64,000 nt of DNA from Gnetum montanum (lineage: Eukaryota; Streptophyta; Gnetopsida; Gnetales; Gnetaceae): NCBI GenBank assembly GCA_015680685.1, contig MNCI01027305.1, forward strand, positions 82,760-146,759, given 5' to 3'. Positions 35,790-47,407 of this stretch are shown piece by piece; within the stretch, counting starts at the first letter, position 1; each line of letters begins with the position of its first letter. The notes under the pieces are model-generated. The model was given only the letters and a program-made list of their open reading frames with translations, ran no database searches and was not told where the DNA came from. The position numbers were made by a program, and so were the translations under genes.

Positions 35790-38700
35790 AAACTCATCCT
35801 TGAGTTTGTTACAATTTGGAAGGTATGAGGTTACTAGTGACACACATAGTAAAACATATCAATATGCACACTAACTTTAGCAACACAATAAGTTCCCGAG
35901 TGTACAGAGGAAAATTACAAAACTGTGGTGTTCGTAGACAAAAAAATTGAACACCCTAATGGAAATGGACTCACAACCTCATTGAGATGTTGAAGTTGTT
36001 GCAGGGGGTCATACATTTCCTGGTGGAGGTGGTTCTGATGGGCACTCACTAGCTTTAGATGCATGTGGTGGTTGAGATTGTCCTGTAGCTATTGTGACTT
36101 CCAGAGGCAATTAGAAAGCCTCTAACATGGCCCTCATTTTGTCTTCTTTACTTCTAGGGTCATTCATAGTCCAAGTGGCTTCACCAATGTGTGCTAGAAT
36201 AGGAACATTCCAAGGACATGGAAGTGCAGGAAAGAGCTTGTTTAAATTGATAAACTAGGCTACAAACTATTTTCATTCAATATCAAATGCTCAGACTGAT
36301 GCTTGCAGCCATTGGTAGTCATCCATTTTTCAGGCCAAGTTCTCCACAATAGAGCATTGCCCTTCAAAGCAGGTGTGAAGAACTTCAATTTCCACATTTG
36401 CTATTTTTAGCTTTTGTTTTGTCTCGTTATGCACCTTGAACTCGCCCTCGTATAACAAATACGAGGTGGCCACTTGCTTCACAAGGTCTAACCATGGCCT
36501 CCCAGCTATAAGCATGGCTAGGTTGGCATAACGAAGGTTAGCTAGTTCCATATATTCTATCATTTCTTCAATTTGTAGCTCCTTGAGATGAATCTTAGCT
36601 TGGTTGTAGGCGTTTAATCCATCAAAGATGGGTTGCCATACATTGCCTCCTTCCTTGAGCTGTTAGAGGGCTTGATTCATCTTACCCTTTGCAATTTGGA
36701 TTTGTTTTTTGTTAATTTCCTTTTACAAGCCCACTTAGTCCTGGTAGTGATTTTTCACTTATTCAAACTTGAGGGCCTCATTTTTCCAAGAAACAACTTC
36801 AATGGCTATCTTCTGTCATAAGGCTCAGACTTCCTCCATTGATAGGTTGCAATTTTTGGTAGCCAATCTTCTCACATCGGTGTTCACCCTAAACAGCTCC
36901 TCCTGCTGTTGGCAAATAAAATCATTCATTTGTTGATTTTTGAGGCCAACATTGCATATGTGATGAACTTCTATGGTCAACCTAACATTCTCTTGGCGAA
37001 CCTATGCCAAGTCCTTGTTTAGATAATAAGAATGGGCTTCCACTAAGGACTTGTCAAAGTATGTTGACTCCCACTCGTACTCGACCTTCTGAAGCTTGGT
37101 TTGAAGGTATTGAAAAGCTTCATCTTTGGTGACTTCATGGTTGAGTATAGTTGGACCACCAAGTTGGGCCCTTAGTTGGGCAACCTCTATCACTAAGCAT
37201 TGATTGTCTGCCTAAGCTACTTCCATTTGCCCCTCTAGGATGAGGCACTTGCCCTTTGTTGAGAGCAACTTCAACTATGTTGGAGTGATGTTGTCCGGAA
37301 GGTTGAAGACATTTGGAAGTATTTTCCTGGTTCCCACCAGTCAGTCCAACAATTATTCATGTTGTGCTACATTGAGTTTTCCACTCTGAGTACTTGTAGA
37401 TGTTTGCACATCTCTAAGACCATGTACATTCAGTATAGGAATTGTAGGTGCATTGAGAGCCATGGTGATCGTATCGGCAACTACGTCTACCACGACTTCT
37501 TGTCCTTGGTGTTGCATTACCAAGATAGTTTCCTTTTCATCCTCCTCCAAGAATACTAAGAAAGTAGTAGCATTCCTTGAAATTTCTGGGAATAATTTTT
37601 GGGTTAGTGACAATGTTACTTCTCGGGTGCTAGGGTCTATTCTTATGGGCACCTCTGTTTGCGCAGCCGAAAGCATCGGCCCTGCACTTTCCAGAAGGCT
37701 CACAGGTTGAGCCACTTTCTCTAGATGGCTCAAGGTAGGGTGGTACACCAAAGGGTCTCCACCACTATTGGTTCTAGCTTGTTGCTCCTGTTGGTGTAGA
37801 AGAAATTGTCAAATCTTGTGTATGTGCTCTACGATCATGCACGAGTTTGACCCTGTTACTTATGTGGATGGTGCAGGTGGTGGTTGCTCTTCCTTCGTTC
37901 TTGTTGTGATGGGTGTTTTATCTTTTATAATCTCATTCCATGAGGCAATTAGGCCATGATGGAATGTGTCATTAGCATATTGTGTTATCCTTACCCATTT
38001 GCATAACTTTCTGATCAGGCAAATAAAGGGCAAAGCTCACCTTCCACGTTGATTTTTCGTGAACCGTTTCTCAATTTCCAAGAAGAGTAACTATGGAAGG
38101 TTGATAGGGAATTTTTTGCTTAAAGTGGCACATGCATGAGTAGAGAAGGTGGTGACTTTTTTGGGTGTTACTATTGGATTTAAGTGGTAAGACACAACTT
38201 TAGAGTAAACCCTTTCTATTGTGGTCAATGTGCCAAACTCCTTATGGTCTATCCCATAGCACTGCTTGGTCCACTTCACTTTCAGATTGAGGTCTGCTTG
38301 TTTTGAAATTTTTGCGACATCGGCCCCAGTCTCAGGCAACCTAAGAGCTTGTGCGATTACCTCTATAGAGTAAGACACATGGATGTCTTTGATTCTTACT
38401 TGTGACCCTAGTTGTTGATTTGTCCAGAAGAGATGGGTTTCCCCCAGATACCACTCACCACTAGACATGATGATTGGTCACATGGGAGAAATATGTAGCT
38501 GAGTTCTCACTTCTTCTGGCACACTTTGTAGGAATGGTCTAAAGTTTAATTCTTGAAGGACTATTCATTGCAGCTCTTTCGGCTTGATAGTGTCAAGGTT
38601 GGCCCTAGTCAAGTTGACCTCAAGCTGTGGCACTCTCACTAGGGTCTCATCCCCATGAAATTGTTCTATGGGAACCTTTTCCTCAAGAATCTGACAAAAA

Positions 38701-38853
38701 GATTCCATGTTGGGTTCCTCATGGAGAGGGCCAATTGCATGTGAGCCCTCTGTATGGTCTTAAGGTGACATGCCTGGCCCCCTTCTGGTCCCAGGTTGCT
38801 TCTCCCAAGGTTGTGATGGTCCTTCCTCCCTTGGACACCTTGGTTTTGGTGTC
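35790..38853 (-). pseudogene. Element E additional ORF (globular plus coiled-coil)
   Basis: The ATG at 38851-38853 (MTPKPR) follows TTGTGATTGTAG. The best open part, 38468-38091, reads GEWYLGETHLFWTNQQLG, RIKDIHVSYSIEVIAQALRL, KEFGTLTTIERVYSKVVSYH and LSKKFPINLP, resembling the 'putative plant transposon protein' family. An FICLIRKLCKWVRIT-like block follows near 38030-37980. A second conserved block with TILVMQHQGQEVVVDVV lies at about 37530-37460. From there to about 35900 is coiled-coil-like sequence (ELANLRYANLAMLIAGRPW; LRAQLGG; EAFQYLQTKLQKVEYEWEST). About 1000 codons in all. Stops are scattered and I see no transmembrane helix. Role unknown; the position matches env-like genes of Athila elements. 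Confidence 0.6.
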
Positions 38854-39042
38854 ATCTACAATCACAACATAACCACAAATTAAAATGTGTGCATGGTGTT
38901 CAAAATGGAAATAATATACCTCTCATGATGGCGTGACCATGACACTAACACATGCATTCTATTGGATCTAGGGTGATGTACATACCATGACACGTGGCAT
39001 CCTAGAGTGTAGCTGAAGGGTTATGAGTTAAAGCTAATTCTT

Positions 39043-39104
39043 GGATTAACCCTAAGAGACATGTTGATTAACCCTAAGAGATTTTTTGATTAACCCTAGG
39101 AGGC
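39043..39104 (-). repeat. Three short repeats with telobox-like AACCCTAA
   Basis: GATTAACCCTAAGAGA-type units recur three times. AACCCTAA lies at 39048-39055 and 39070-39077, and AACCCTAG at 39092-39099. They sit in the leader between the internal promoter-like module and the additional ORF. Confidence 0.6.
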
Positions 39105-39138
39105 ATTAACTCTTCGATGCATTAAGGTGTGTTAATTT

Positions 39139-39208
39139 CTTGGGTTAGCCATATTGTTAAGTCTTAGGTTAGCCATATTGTTAAGTCTTGGGTTAGCCAT
39201 ATTGTCAC
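39139..39208. repeat. 24-bp tandem repeat, three copies
   Basis: Units containing GGTTAGCCATATTGTTAAGT begin at 39139, 39163 and 39187. The third is slightly short. It lies in the leader of the additional ORF. Confidence 0.8.
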
Positions 39209-39390
39209 ATTATAATCATGGACCCCGATGATGTAGAACATAGCTCCGGTAGCAAAAGAGTGAAGGAATAGGTAGATGTGGACAAGCGGTAGGAAAGTTA
39301 GGTGCTCGAGAAGGAGATTGGACATGGAAAACTTGAAAAACTCCCCTAGTGTTATGAGCAAATGGACAAAATTCTAAAGCACAACACACA

Positions 39391-39510
39391 TATATATAGC
39401 AGTTTGGGCACTGCATTGACGGGGCCATGTAGATGGGGCTACGTAAACACAGGTTGATGCATAGATGGGGCCACGTCGATGTAGGTATTTAGCTACATTG
39501 ACCACCATTG
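39391..39510 (-). promoter_or_regulatory. Internal promoter-like module in E
   Basis: The minus-strand TATATATA (39391-39398) is preceded by GTCAATGC, GGCCCCATCTA, TTTACGTAGCC and CATCGACGTGGCC motifs over about 100 bp. E's own LTR U3 has the same kinds of motif (ACGTGGCCACATCGATG, ACGTCAA) before its TATA. The module lies 0.54 kb upstream of the additional ORF, as in D. I infer a promoter; no expression evidence is available. Confidence 0.5.
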
Positions 39511-41055
39511 ATCAATGAATTAACGGCCCAAATCTATGAATTTTAGCCCAAGAGTGAAGTCATTCGAAGGCTGAGAGACTTGAGAACATCATGAAAAAAC
39601 AAGGAAGGAAGGTTAGTATCAAAACAAGAGTTAGAGTCAGGAGAACATCAGAATATGGAGCGTGGGCAATGGAGGGTCCCATGATGGGTAGCATAGAAAT
39701 GGGTGTCGCATTATATCAATGAAGTTATATATTAACAAGTGGAACCAAAGTATGGGTCCTCCCCATAACTAGCTCAAGCCTTGTTTGCCCTTGCACCTCT
39801 TCAACCAAGGGGTTTGTGGGCCCCATAGTTTATGGTCACCAAGGGTTAATACTCGTATCCTTGAGAACTAACCAAAGGATTTACAAGTAGCAGAAAACCA
39901 AGATACACAGTTAAAACATAAAACTGGTAGTGAGGTGAGGAACGAAGAGCAACGGATGAGGGGGAGAGTGTGTGGAATGGAACACCAAGGGCAAGATTAA
40001 TATAGTCCCTTTGTGAAGTATGTGGTTAAGTGACTCGATGAGAATCCACTCGAGGTTTGGATCAAGACTAACCATGTTTAGTGATGTTGCAATGATGGAC
40101 TAATACCAACCCACCCACTCAAGACATATACATGCCCTTAGAGACCAAATCCCATTCCTAGTAGAGAAGGAAAGGTAAGCAGGAAGTAAGGAAGGGCCTT
40201 AGTTAGAGGGGATTGTTAGGCCTGGGTAACATGGCTTTTGAGTCTCATAACCAATGCTTGTAGCCCATTATTTGATCCAAGGGGTGTGCTTTGAATTCCC
40301 ATTTTGTTTTGTGTTTTTTTCTTTTTCTTTTTCTTTTTGTTGAATGGGAACCACACCATGCAAGGATATATTGGTTGGTCTAGGGGGTGTGCTTTGAATT
40401 CCCATTAATTTTGGTTTTTTTTTTCAAATGGGAACCACGCCATGTAAGGACATGTCAGCTTCCTATTATTTATGGTCATGAAATGGGAAGGAATCCTTGA
40501 GGACAACAATGCACAAGAGATCATAGGGGGATACGTGATCCACCACATCCCCTTGAAGTCACACCTTGTTCCTTACCACTCAAATCCTTCCCAAGTTTAG
40601 AATCCACCAAGGTCAAAGATTGATTGAAGTTGATTAATGGAAAAGGGACTATACTTCTCTTGATCTCGGGACACCATAGAAAAGTGCGAGTGGTTGAATG
40701 TCATGGACTCATTGCTTGTTGCATGAAAGAAAGTGTAACTTAGTTTCCTGAAACCAAAATGCTAAGGTAAGAACTAGATATAATAGGCAACCCATAATAA
40801 GCACACTCTCGTTGGGCACAACCATCACACCATTGCATCCTATGGCAATAAGACAACTTTATTAGCAAAAATAAATAAAGGGAAATAACTAAAATAAAAT
40901 AGAATAGAATGACTAAAGGTGAAATATATTTATACATAAAAAAGAGAAAGAGTATGTAAGAAATATTAAACATATGAACCATGGTGTAAAATAAAAATGT
41001 GTAAAACAAAAAATAAAGAAAAGACCTAAGAGGCTAGGATAAATTTTTTAGTATG
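39511..41055 (-). other. Element E spacer
   Basis: No long ORF. It shares blocks with the spacers of B and C (CATGGACTCATTGC; AAGTCACACC). T-rich tracts lie at 40300-40345 and 40410-40430. Confidence 0.55.
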
Positions 41056-41058
41056 GAT

Positions 41059-41075
41059 GGCGATCTCCCCCATGA
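41059..41075 (-). promoter_or_regulatory. Conserved purine tract after integrase (E)
   Basis: The minus strand reads TCATGGGGGAGATCGCC, the same place as in B, C and F. Confidence 0.5.
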
Positions 41076-41099
41076 CTAAGCTTGGAGGAGGAGATTTGA

Positions 41100-42300
41100 A
41101 AGATGGAACATGGCTAACCACTTGATGAAGTGGTAGCAACACTGGTTTGGTGTAGCTCATGGAAGGTTTTTAATTGTTGCATGTTGAACAATTGTGTTTT
41201 TGTTGGGTCTTTAGGTTTATGTATGAGTAGGGCTCTAGATGGAAAGGTCTTGGAAACAATATAAGGTCCCTCCCACAGTGTTTGAAACTTGGTCCATTGC
41301 AGCACATGTGTGGGGTTCCAATAGAGAACCTTATCTCCACATTAAAATGTTACCTTGTGAATCCTAAGGTCATGACGTTGTTTGTTATATGCCTTATGCA
41401 CATCATTTAATGACAGGGCTACTAATCGATTCTCATCTAGCACATTTAAGTTGATGAGCCATTCACGTTGTGCCTAGGATAAGTCAATACCTAAGTCACT
41501 TGTAGTGGATAGTGTTCAGATTTCTACTTGAATTGGGACTATTGGTAGCTTTTTGTACACCAACTCATAAGGGGAGTAGCCTATAGGAAGTTTCTAGGTT
41601 GAGTGGTAGGCCTAGAGGGTGTTGTTAAGTTTTGTGCTCCAATCCATCCTATATTTGATAATCATCCTAGTTAGGATTTTTGTAATCTCTTGGTTTGTGA
41701 CTTCGGCTTGCCCATTGGCTTGGGGGTGATAGGGTGTTGTTAGTTTATGTTATACTTTCAAATGTTGCATGAGTTTATGAAAAGTAGCACCTGTAAAGTG
41801 AGTGCCATTATCTAAGATGAGTGCACATGACACTACAAACCCATTCATGATTTGCTATTGAACAATTCATGTGGCTATGGTTGAGGAATAGTCAGTGATA
41901 GTTGTTGACTCTACCCACTTGGTGTAGTAGTCCACCACAAAAATGATGTATGCCTTCCCATTTGACATGGGTGCGATGGGGCCCATGAAGTCGATGCCCC
42001 AAATGTCAAAGGGTTTGAGTGGCTGAATCCATTGTTGAGGTCCCTCTATTCTTGTCAACATCCCACCATCTCTTTGACATCGATCACAAGAGCAAATGAA
42101 CCATTTAGCATCTTTGAAGAGTGTAGGCTAGTAGTATCTTCTGAGTAGGATCTTAATGGCTATGCACCTTACCACATAATGGCCCCCACAAGGGCCCTCA
42201 TGAGCATCTTGGAGGATGCACAGTTGATCTGCATCAGGGTTGCACCATTGAACCAAGCCATCCATTCACATCTTGTAAAGGTGTCCATTAATTTTCATGA
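41100..42300 (-). pseudogene. Element E integrase
   Basis: The zinc region ends in CSCDRCQRDGG (about 42090-42060). The core reads FDIWGIDFMGPIAPMSNGKA (about 42030-41970), KWVEST, then LDNGTHF (41800-41820), which keeps the second Asp, and the Glu region near 41690-41720. The C-terminal WTKFQTLWEGPYIVSKTF at 41300-41250 is a GPY/F module. Stops exist between blocks, but every catalytic residue that I could locate is present, unlike B. Confidence 0.8.
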
Positions 42301-42325
42301 ATTTCTTGGCTCTATTAAGAAACCA

Positions 42326-42860
42326 TTATTTCCTCTGATGATCCAACTCCTTTGGTAGCTCTTGTGTAAGAAGATAGGTAAGGATGTCATGAAACCAATT
42401 TGATTCTGTGGAGGCCTCTTTTGCAATTGCTCCAGAAAAGAGAAGTTCATCTAGAAACTGATCAGAGAGTGGGCTCTCCTCCTCCATGCTATCCCATTGT
42501 AACTGAGACAAGTGATCAACAACCACGTTCTTAGTTCCTTTTTTGTCTACCATAGTAAGATCGAATTCTTGAAGGATCATGAGCCACCATATGACATGGG
42601 TGCTCACCATTGGTTTGTTCATAAGGAACTAGATGGCATTGTGGTTCGTATGCACAAACACCTTGTATCTGAGCACATAGTGTTGAAACTTTTCTAAGGC
42701 GAACACCACTACCATTAATTCCTTTTTGGTGGTGGTGTAATTTAGCTGAGCACCCACAATACTTCAACTTGCATAGTGGATTTAATATGGGCATTTTTGG
42801 TCATCCAACTGTGTGAGCACAATCCCCAATGCATAATTAGACACATCCATCATGATATGG
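42326..42860 (-). pseudogene. Element E RNase H
   Basis: A frame at 42622-42326 reads MNKPMVSTHVIWWLMILQEF, DLTMVDKKGTKNVVVDHLSQ and a charged tail to integrase. The upstream half (42800-42630) is in another frame. Same family as B and C. Confidence 0.8.
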
Positions 42861-43935
42861 AATGATTTAGACCAATCGAGAGCTCGTAGAATTGGAGTCT
42901 CTATGAGTTTTTTCTTTAGCATTTGGAATGTAGATTCACATTTCCTAGTCTAGAAAAATGGAGCATCTTTCTTTGTCAGCTCCACCAATGGCTTAGTGAT
43001 CCTCAAGAAATTCTTGATGAAGCATCAGTAGTAGCCAGTATGTCCAAGGAATGACTGAATGTCCCTTATCATTCTTGGCTAACTGGTAATTCCTTGGATA
43101 ACTCTAATTTTCTTATGATTCACTTCGATCCCTTCTTGTGAAAGTCGATGTCCCAAAACAATGCCTTCTTGGATCATTAGGTGGCTCTTTTGCCAGTTGA
43201 GCTATAAGTTAGTTTCTACACATCGCTTCAAAACCTACTTAAGATGGTCCAAGGCTTGTTCAAATGTTGCTCCATAGGTGGAGAAGTCATCCATAAAAAC
43301 TTCTACAACATTGTCGATTTGCTACTAGAAGATGCTAAGGAAAAGGTGTTGGAAGGTTGTGGGTGCATTACATAGGCCAAAGGGCATATTCCTATATGCA
43401 AAAGTCCCCTAAGGACTTGTAAACATTGTCTTGGCCTGGTCCTCTGGCACAATCTAGATTTGGTTATAGCCACTGTAACCATCTAGGAAGCTATAATAAA
43501 AATGCCCTGAAATGGTATCCAACACATGGTCCACAAATGGAAGTGGAAAATGATCCTTAAAGGTTTCCATATTTAGTAACTAAAAATTGATATAGACTCG
43601 CCATTTGCCATACTTTTTTGGCATAATAATGAGTGGGCTAACCCACTCAGTATACACAATGGGATAGATGAATCCCTTCTTTAGTAATTACTCAATTTTA
43701 TCTTTCATGATCTGTTTAAGTTTGGGATTCAATTGTCTTTGTCGTTATCATTGTGGCTTCATGGAAGGGTTGATATAGATTCGATATTGGCATACCCTAG
43801 GATCAATCCTTGTTAACTTAGGATATGACCATGCAAAGGTAGACAACAACTTATTCACCATCCTTCGTAATTTATTTTTTTTTCTTTTGAACAAGATTGG
43901 CATTGATTATCACTAACTTACCATTTTGCAATAAT
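42861..43935 (-). pseudogene. Element E reverse transcriptase
   Basis: The catalytic VFMDDFS is intact (FMDD codons at 43286-43297). Upstream palm blocks (PKK-GKW region near 43600-43630) and the downstream VIQGI and FLGHTGYY-type region (43020-43100) are recognisable. Several stops lie at probable Gln or Trp codons. Confidence 0.8.
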
Positions 43936-44700
43936 GCAAATTCTAGATTGACTAGTAAGGGTTTTAGTTCTAGGGGCTCCTGTTTAAAGCTTTCAGGGAT
44001 TTGCAACTTTCCCCAATTAGTAGCATCATTAGTAGTGAAAAGTTGTTGATAGACCCATCCTAGTTTGTCTATGCTCCCCATATAGGTACATACAAGGCTC
44101 TCAAAGGATTGCATGCATAAGGTGTTACTATTAGAGTCAATGATCAGCCACTGGGTGCCTTCTTGGTTAGTGGCTGCTGCGTACAAGCATCATTGAATTT
44201 GTGATTCAGTGGCACACTAACTGCATGCTTGAATGGATGTTTGCTCAATGGACTAGAGTTGCTACATGTAGTTGCACCTAGAATCGTTGTATGTGATGCA
44301 TGGAACACGCTTCTTCTCAATGTTCCCAAAAGGATTTTCTTTGGAAATTTTAAGGGAGAGATCTTGGAGTCCTAGACGTGCATCCACCATGTTGAGCCAT
44401 GCTCTTCCCATTATAATCGAAAAGTCCTCCTTGCAGTTATCAACATGGATCACCAGGAAATTAGTAGGGTAGGACCACCCACAAATGGTGGTCACAATAT
44501 CTTCTACCAATCCCAAGGGAACAGTGATGGATTGGTCTACCAACTTGAGCCAAATGTTTCTTTTCTTCAATAGGGGTAGGTTGCAGGTCTTGTACATATC
44601 ATGTGAAATTAGGTTGACACCTGACCCTGAATCCAGAAGAGCTTTGCATGGCTTGTTGCCTGCCACCTAAATGTATCTTCCTGGATCAGCCAATTTCTGA
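43936..44700 (-). pseudogene. pro: Element E aspartic protease (near-intact domain)
   Basis: The open frame 44666-44262 holds the whole retropepsin: ALLDSGSGVNLIS with the DSG triad (codons at 44625-44633), IPLGLVEDIVTTICGW, and the flap IIMGRAWLNMVDA. It continues with LSLKISKENPFGNIEKKRVP. A further open stretch (44186-43872) links to RT. It would cleave Gag-Pol. It is the only protease copy in the window with an intact active-site triad, though flanking stops mean no full polyprotein can be made. Confidence 0.85.
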
Positions 44701-44749
44701 GGAAGATGACCCACCTTGATCCAGTCCGTCATAGCATGTGTTAACATGA

Positions 44750-47250
44750 CAGTTTACACTTTGGAAGGAATTTGGTTCGAAGGTCACTCGAAGGATTGAG
44801 CATCAGAGGTAGTTGGAGATACATGGGCACTGGCCATAGGTAAGTGTGATAGAAAAAGGAATGATTCCATGGTTTTGGTTCTAACTCGCTCGGCTAAGAA
44901 GCTGATTGTAAATTGATGGCCCTTGTGACATTATGCTACTATGGCTATGGAGGTATTTCCCCCTACATAGGTGAAGCAGGAGGTAGTTGAGTTGAGGGTT
45001 GATGGATATGTATGACAGAAGGATATGATGGATGATAGTGTAGATGTGGGTTTTCCTCCTTAGGTGGTAGAGATTGGGCCCAAAAGTTTTCTGGAGGGTA
45101 GTAATGATTTTGGAAGGTTTCATGACTAGAAGAGTCCTGTGGGAAGATTGGCTGCTTAATGTAGTACCCATAAGGATTTGGCTACCGGTAAGGGTACTTC
45201 TGCCTTGGGGATGGCATCTCCCATGACTGTGGATGCTACCATTGTTGGTAGTGCTCATACGGTTGTAGCGGAGCTCCACTTGGATAATATCCCTGTTGCT
45301 GGTGGAACTACTTGGAATTGCCTTGGGGATAAGACAATCTTTGGGATGTTTACCTTTTTGCTAAGCAAGGATTCAGAGTGTACACCCCAGACTCTTACAA
45401 ATGTGACACCACAAGGTAACATCCCTTAGGATTTTCATATTGGCATATGTCACATCCATCGTCTTCCTTGATGTCTGAGTCTACAACTTGTTCTACCACG
45501 GCAATCTTGCCCTTACCTTTGTGGTCGGCACATTCAACCTCTTTTCTCCTTCATTGATCTAGATCATTACTTTGTTCTTTGGATTCTTCTGTGATTTTTG
45601 GAACACTTTGAAATTTTTCCTCCAAAGAATCCCACATCTTGTCCACCTTGGTCAAAATTTTAGAAGTGAATTTTTGTATGGGTAAATTTTTCCTATTCAC
45701 CACTACATCTAGAGATGGCTCCTCCTTGTCTTCACAAAATTAGACCTCTCTCTTCTAGATGGAAGGGTTCCAATTATATTCCTCTGTGCTTTCTCATTTC
45801 TGTAGTTCTCCCTCTTCCTTGGCTACCTGCTTAATTAATTGCTAAAGTTGATGAGCCCTTAACTTGGATAGCTATCCTTAAGCGTAAATGCCAAGAATCC
45901 TTCTTGTTTCAAAATAGAGCCCATCTATGACATGGCAGAGTTGTTCCCATTGAGAGTAGCCATGATCCAAGCACCGGTTCAAAAACGAGTGATATCTGCT
46001 CATGGCTACATCCAAGGGTTCATGGCTACCTTGTGTCCACCTCTAAATTTGTCATCTTAGATTAGACACTCTAGAGTAGGTTTGGTATTTTTCATTGAAG
46101 AGCTCTAGCATTGTACTCCATCACCTGATTGATTCTAGCTTCAAATACCAATACTAGCTTTCTACTTCCTTGATGAGTGTTTGGGGGAATAGCTTGAGTT
46201 TCTACCACTCATTTTCAATATTTTTCAGGGTGCAGGCATCATGAAATGCTTGGAGGTGAGTTTGTGGATCACAATTATATCCCCCCTTCAAATCTTGGAA
46301 TGTTGTTCATATCAGGGAACTTGATCCAGCTATCTCATAAGTGCCTGGTAGGTATGTGAATTGCCTTTGCTATGTTGAGCATGCTTTGAGTGGCAAGCAG
46401 TGGTTCATCAAAGTCATCATCCTGATGATGGCTATGGCATTTGTGATGGTCTCTGCTACCTCTCCTTTCATGACGGTAAGCCTACCATGATCATCCATGT
46501 TCTTGGTCATGATGTTCTTATCAGTGTCCTTGATCATGTTGGTCTCGATGATCACCCCCATCACAATCGCTGCTACTATTGCTGTGGTCATATTCAAAAC
46601 CTAATGAAGCTAAGGTGGAAAATGGGGAATGAGATGAGGGGAGAGGATTGCCACCACCACTATGTCGATCACCTCCTTTTCCATGACAACAGCCTTGATC
46701 TTCATGTCCATCTTCACCTTTTCCATGATCTCCTCTGAGAGATCCCTCAGCATCATGGAACTCTCGATAGCTTGACCCTTTACTCTATATGATGGATCAT
46801 ATGTTCTAATGTGGGGGTAGAGATGTAGAGATGCAGAAGAGTGGGAACTATGAGGAATATGTCCCTCATCATTGTGTTGTTCCAGTGGGAACAAAGGGTT
46901 ATTGGACCATTTTTCCTTTGCTTGTTCATGGTGCTATGCCTACTGTAGGTCCTGTTGATGCTGTGGCTCGTTTGGATGATAGTGCCGATAATTGTGCTCC
47001 TCCATAATGTACTCCTAGCCTTAGTCCTGAATGCCCAATTTGGTGAGAGTATGGAGTAGCAGTCTAGGAATTGGTTGATTAGGAGGCAATATAATGTTTT
47101 CCTCCATGTCTCACCATTGCATTTTCTCATCTAGATGCAAGATGAAGGTGAAGTTGGGTATATGCCCATCCGGATGCATATACATCACCCAACATTCCTG
47201 GGGTACTTGTGGGTTGGATTCATCTCACTTGTGAGAAGAAGAAATATTAG
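44750..47250 (-). pseudogene. gag: Element E gag (broken)
   Basis: N-terminal blocks at about 47240-47000 are followed by a charged, His/Asp/Met-rich linker (46894-46370). The core gag domain covers about 46330-45860 (THLQAFHDACTLKNIENEW; SHEPLDVAMSRYHSFLNRC; a VIDGLYFETRRILGI-type block). KVDKMWDSLEEKFQ (about 45640), the Cys/His motif CDICQYENPKGC (about 45450-45415) and a Pro/Tyr-rich tail to about 44880 follow. It has multiple stops and frame changes. Confidence 0.75.
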
Positions 47251-47389
47251 TGTTAAATAACAAATACCTTGGTATGCCTTACTCTTACCTAATTCACCTA
47301 GTGTGAGTAGATTTTAATGTAATGGGTCTTTTCCAATGAGGTAAGTGATGATCTTGCTAAGGCTAGAGAGCGCATGGAAGACTAATAGT

Positions 47390-47406
47390 CCCTAGCAATG
47401 GTGCCA
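47390..47406 (-). other. PBS of element E, tRNA-Asp type
   Basis: The minus strand reads TGGCACCATTGCTAGGG, close to the tRNA-Asp complement. It lies one base from the LTR at 47408. Confidence 0.8.
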
Positions 47407-47407
47407 A

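Noticed and set aside
37453-37959. Plus-strand frames opposite the E additional ORF
   Set aside because: They are antisense shadows. The minus frame shows conserved blocks shared with D and F.
46400-46738. 112-codon His-rich plus-strand frame
   Set aside because: Antisense to the low-complexity gag linker of E. The same compositional artefact appears at other gag linkers.
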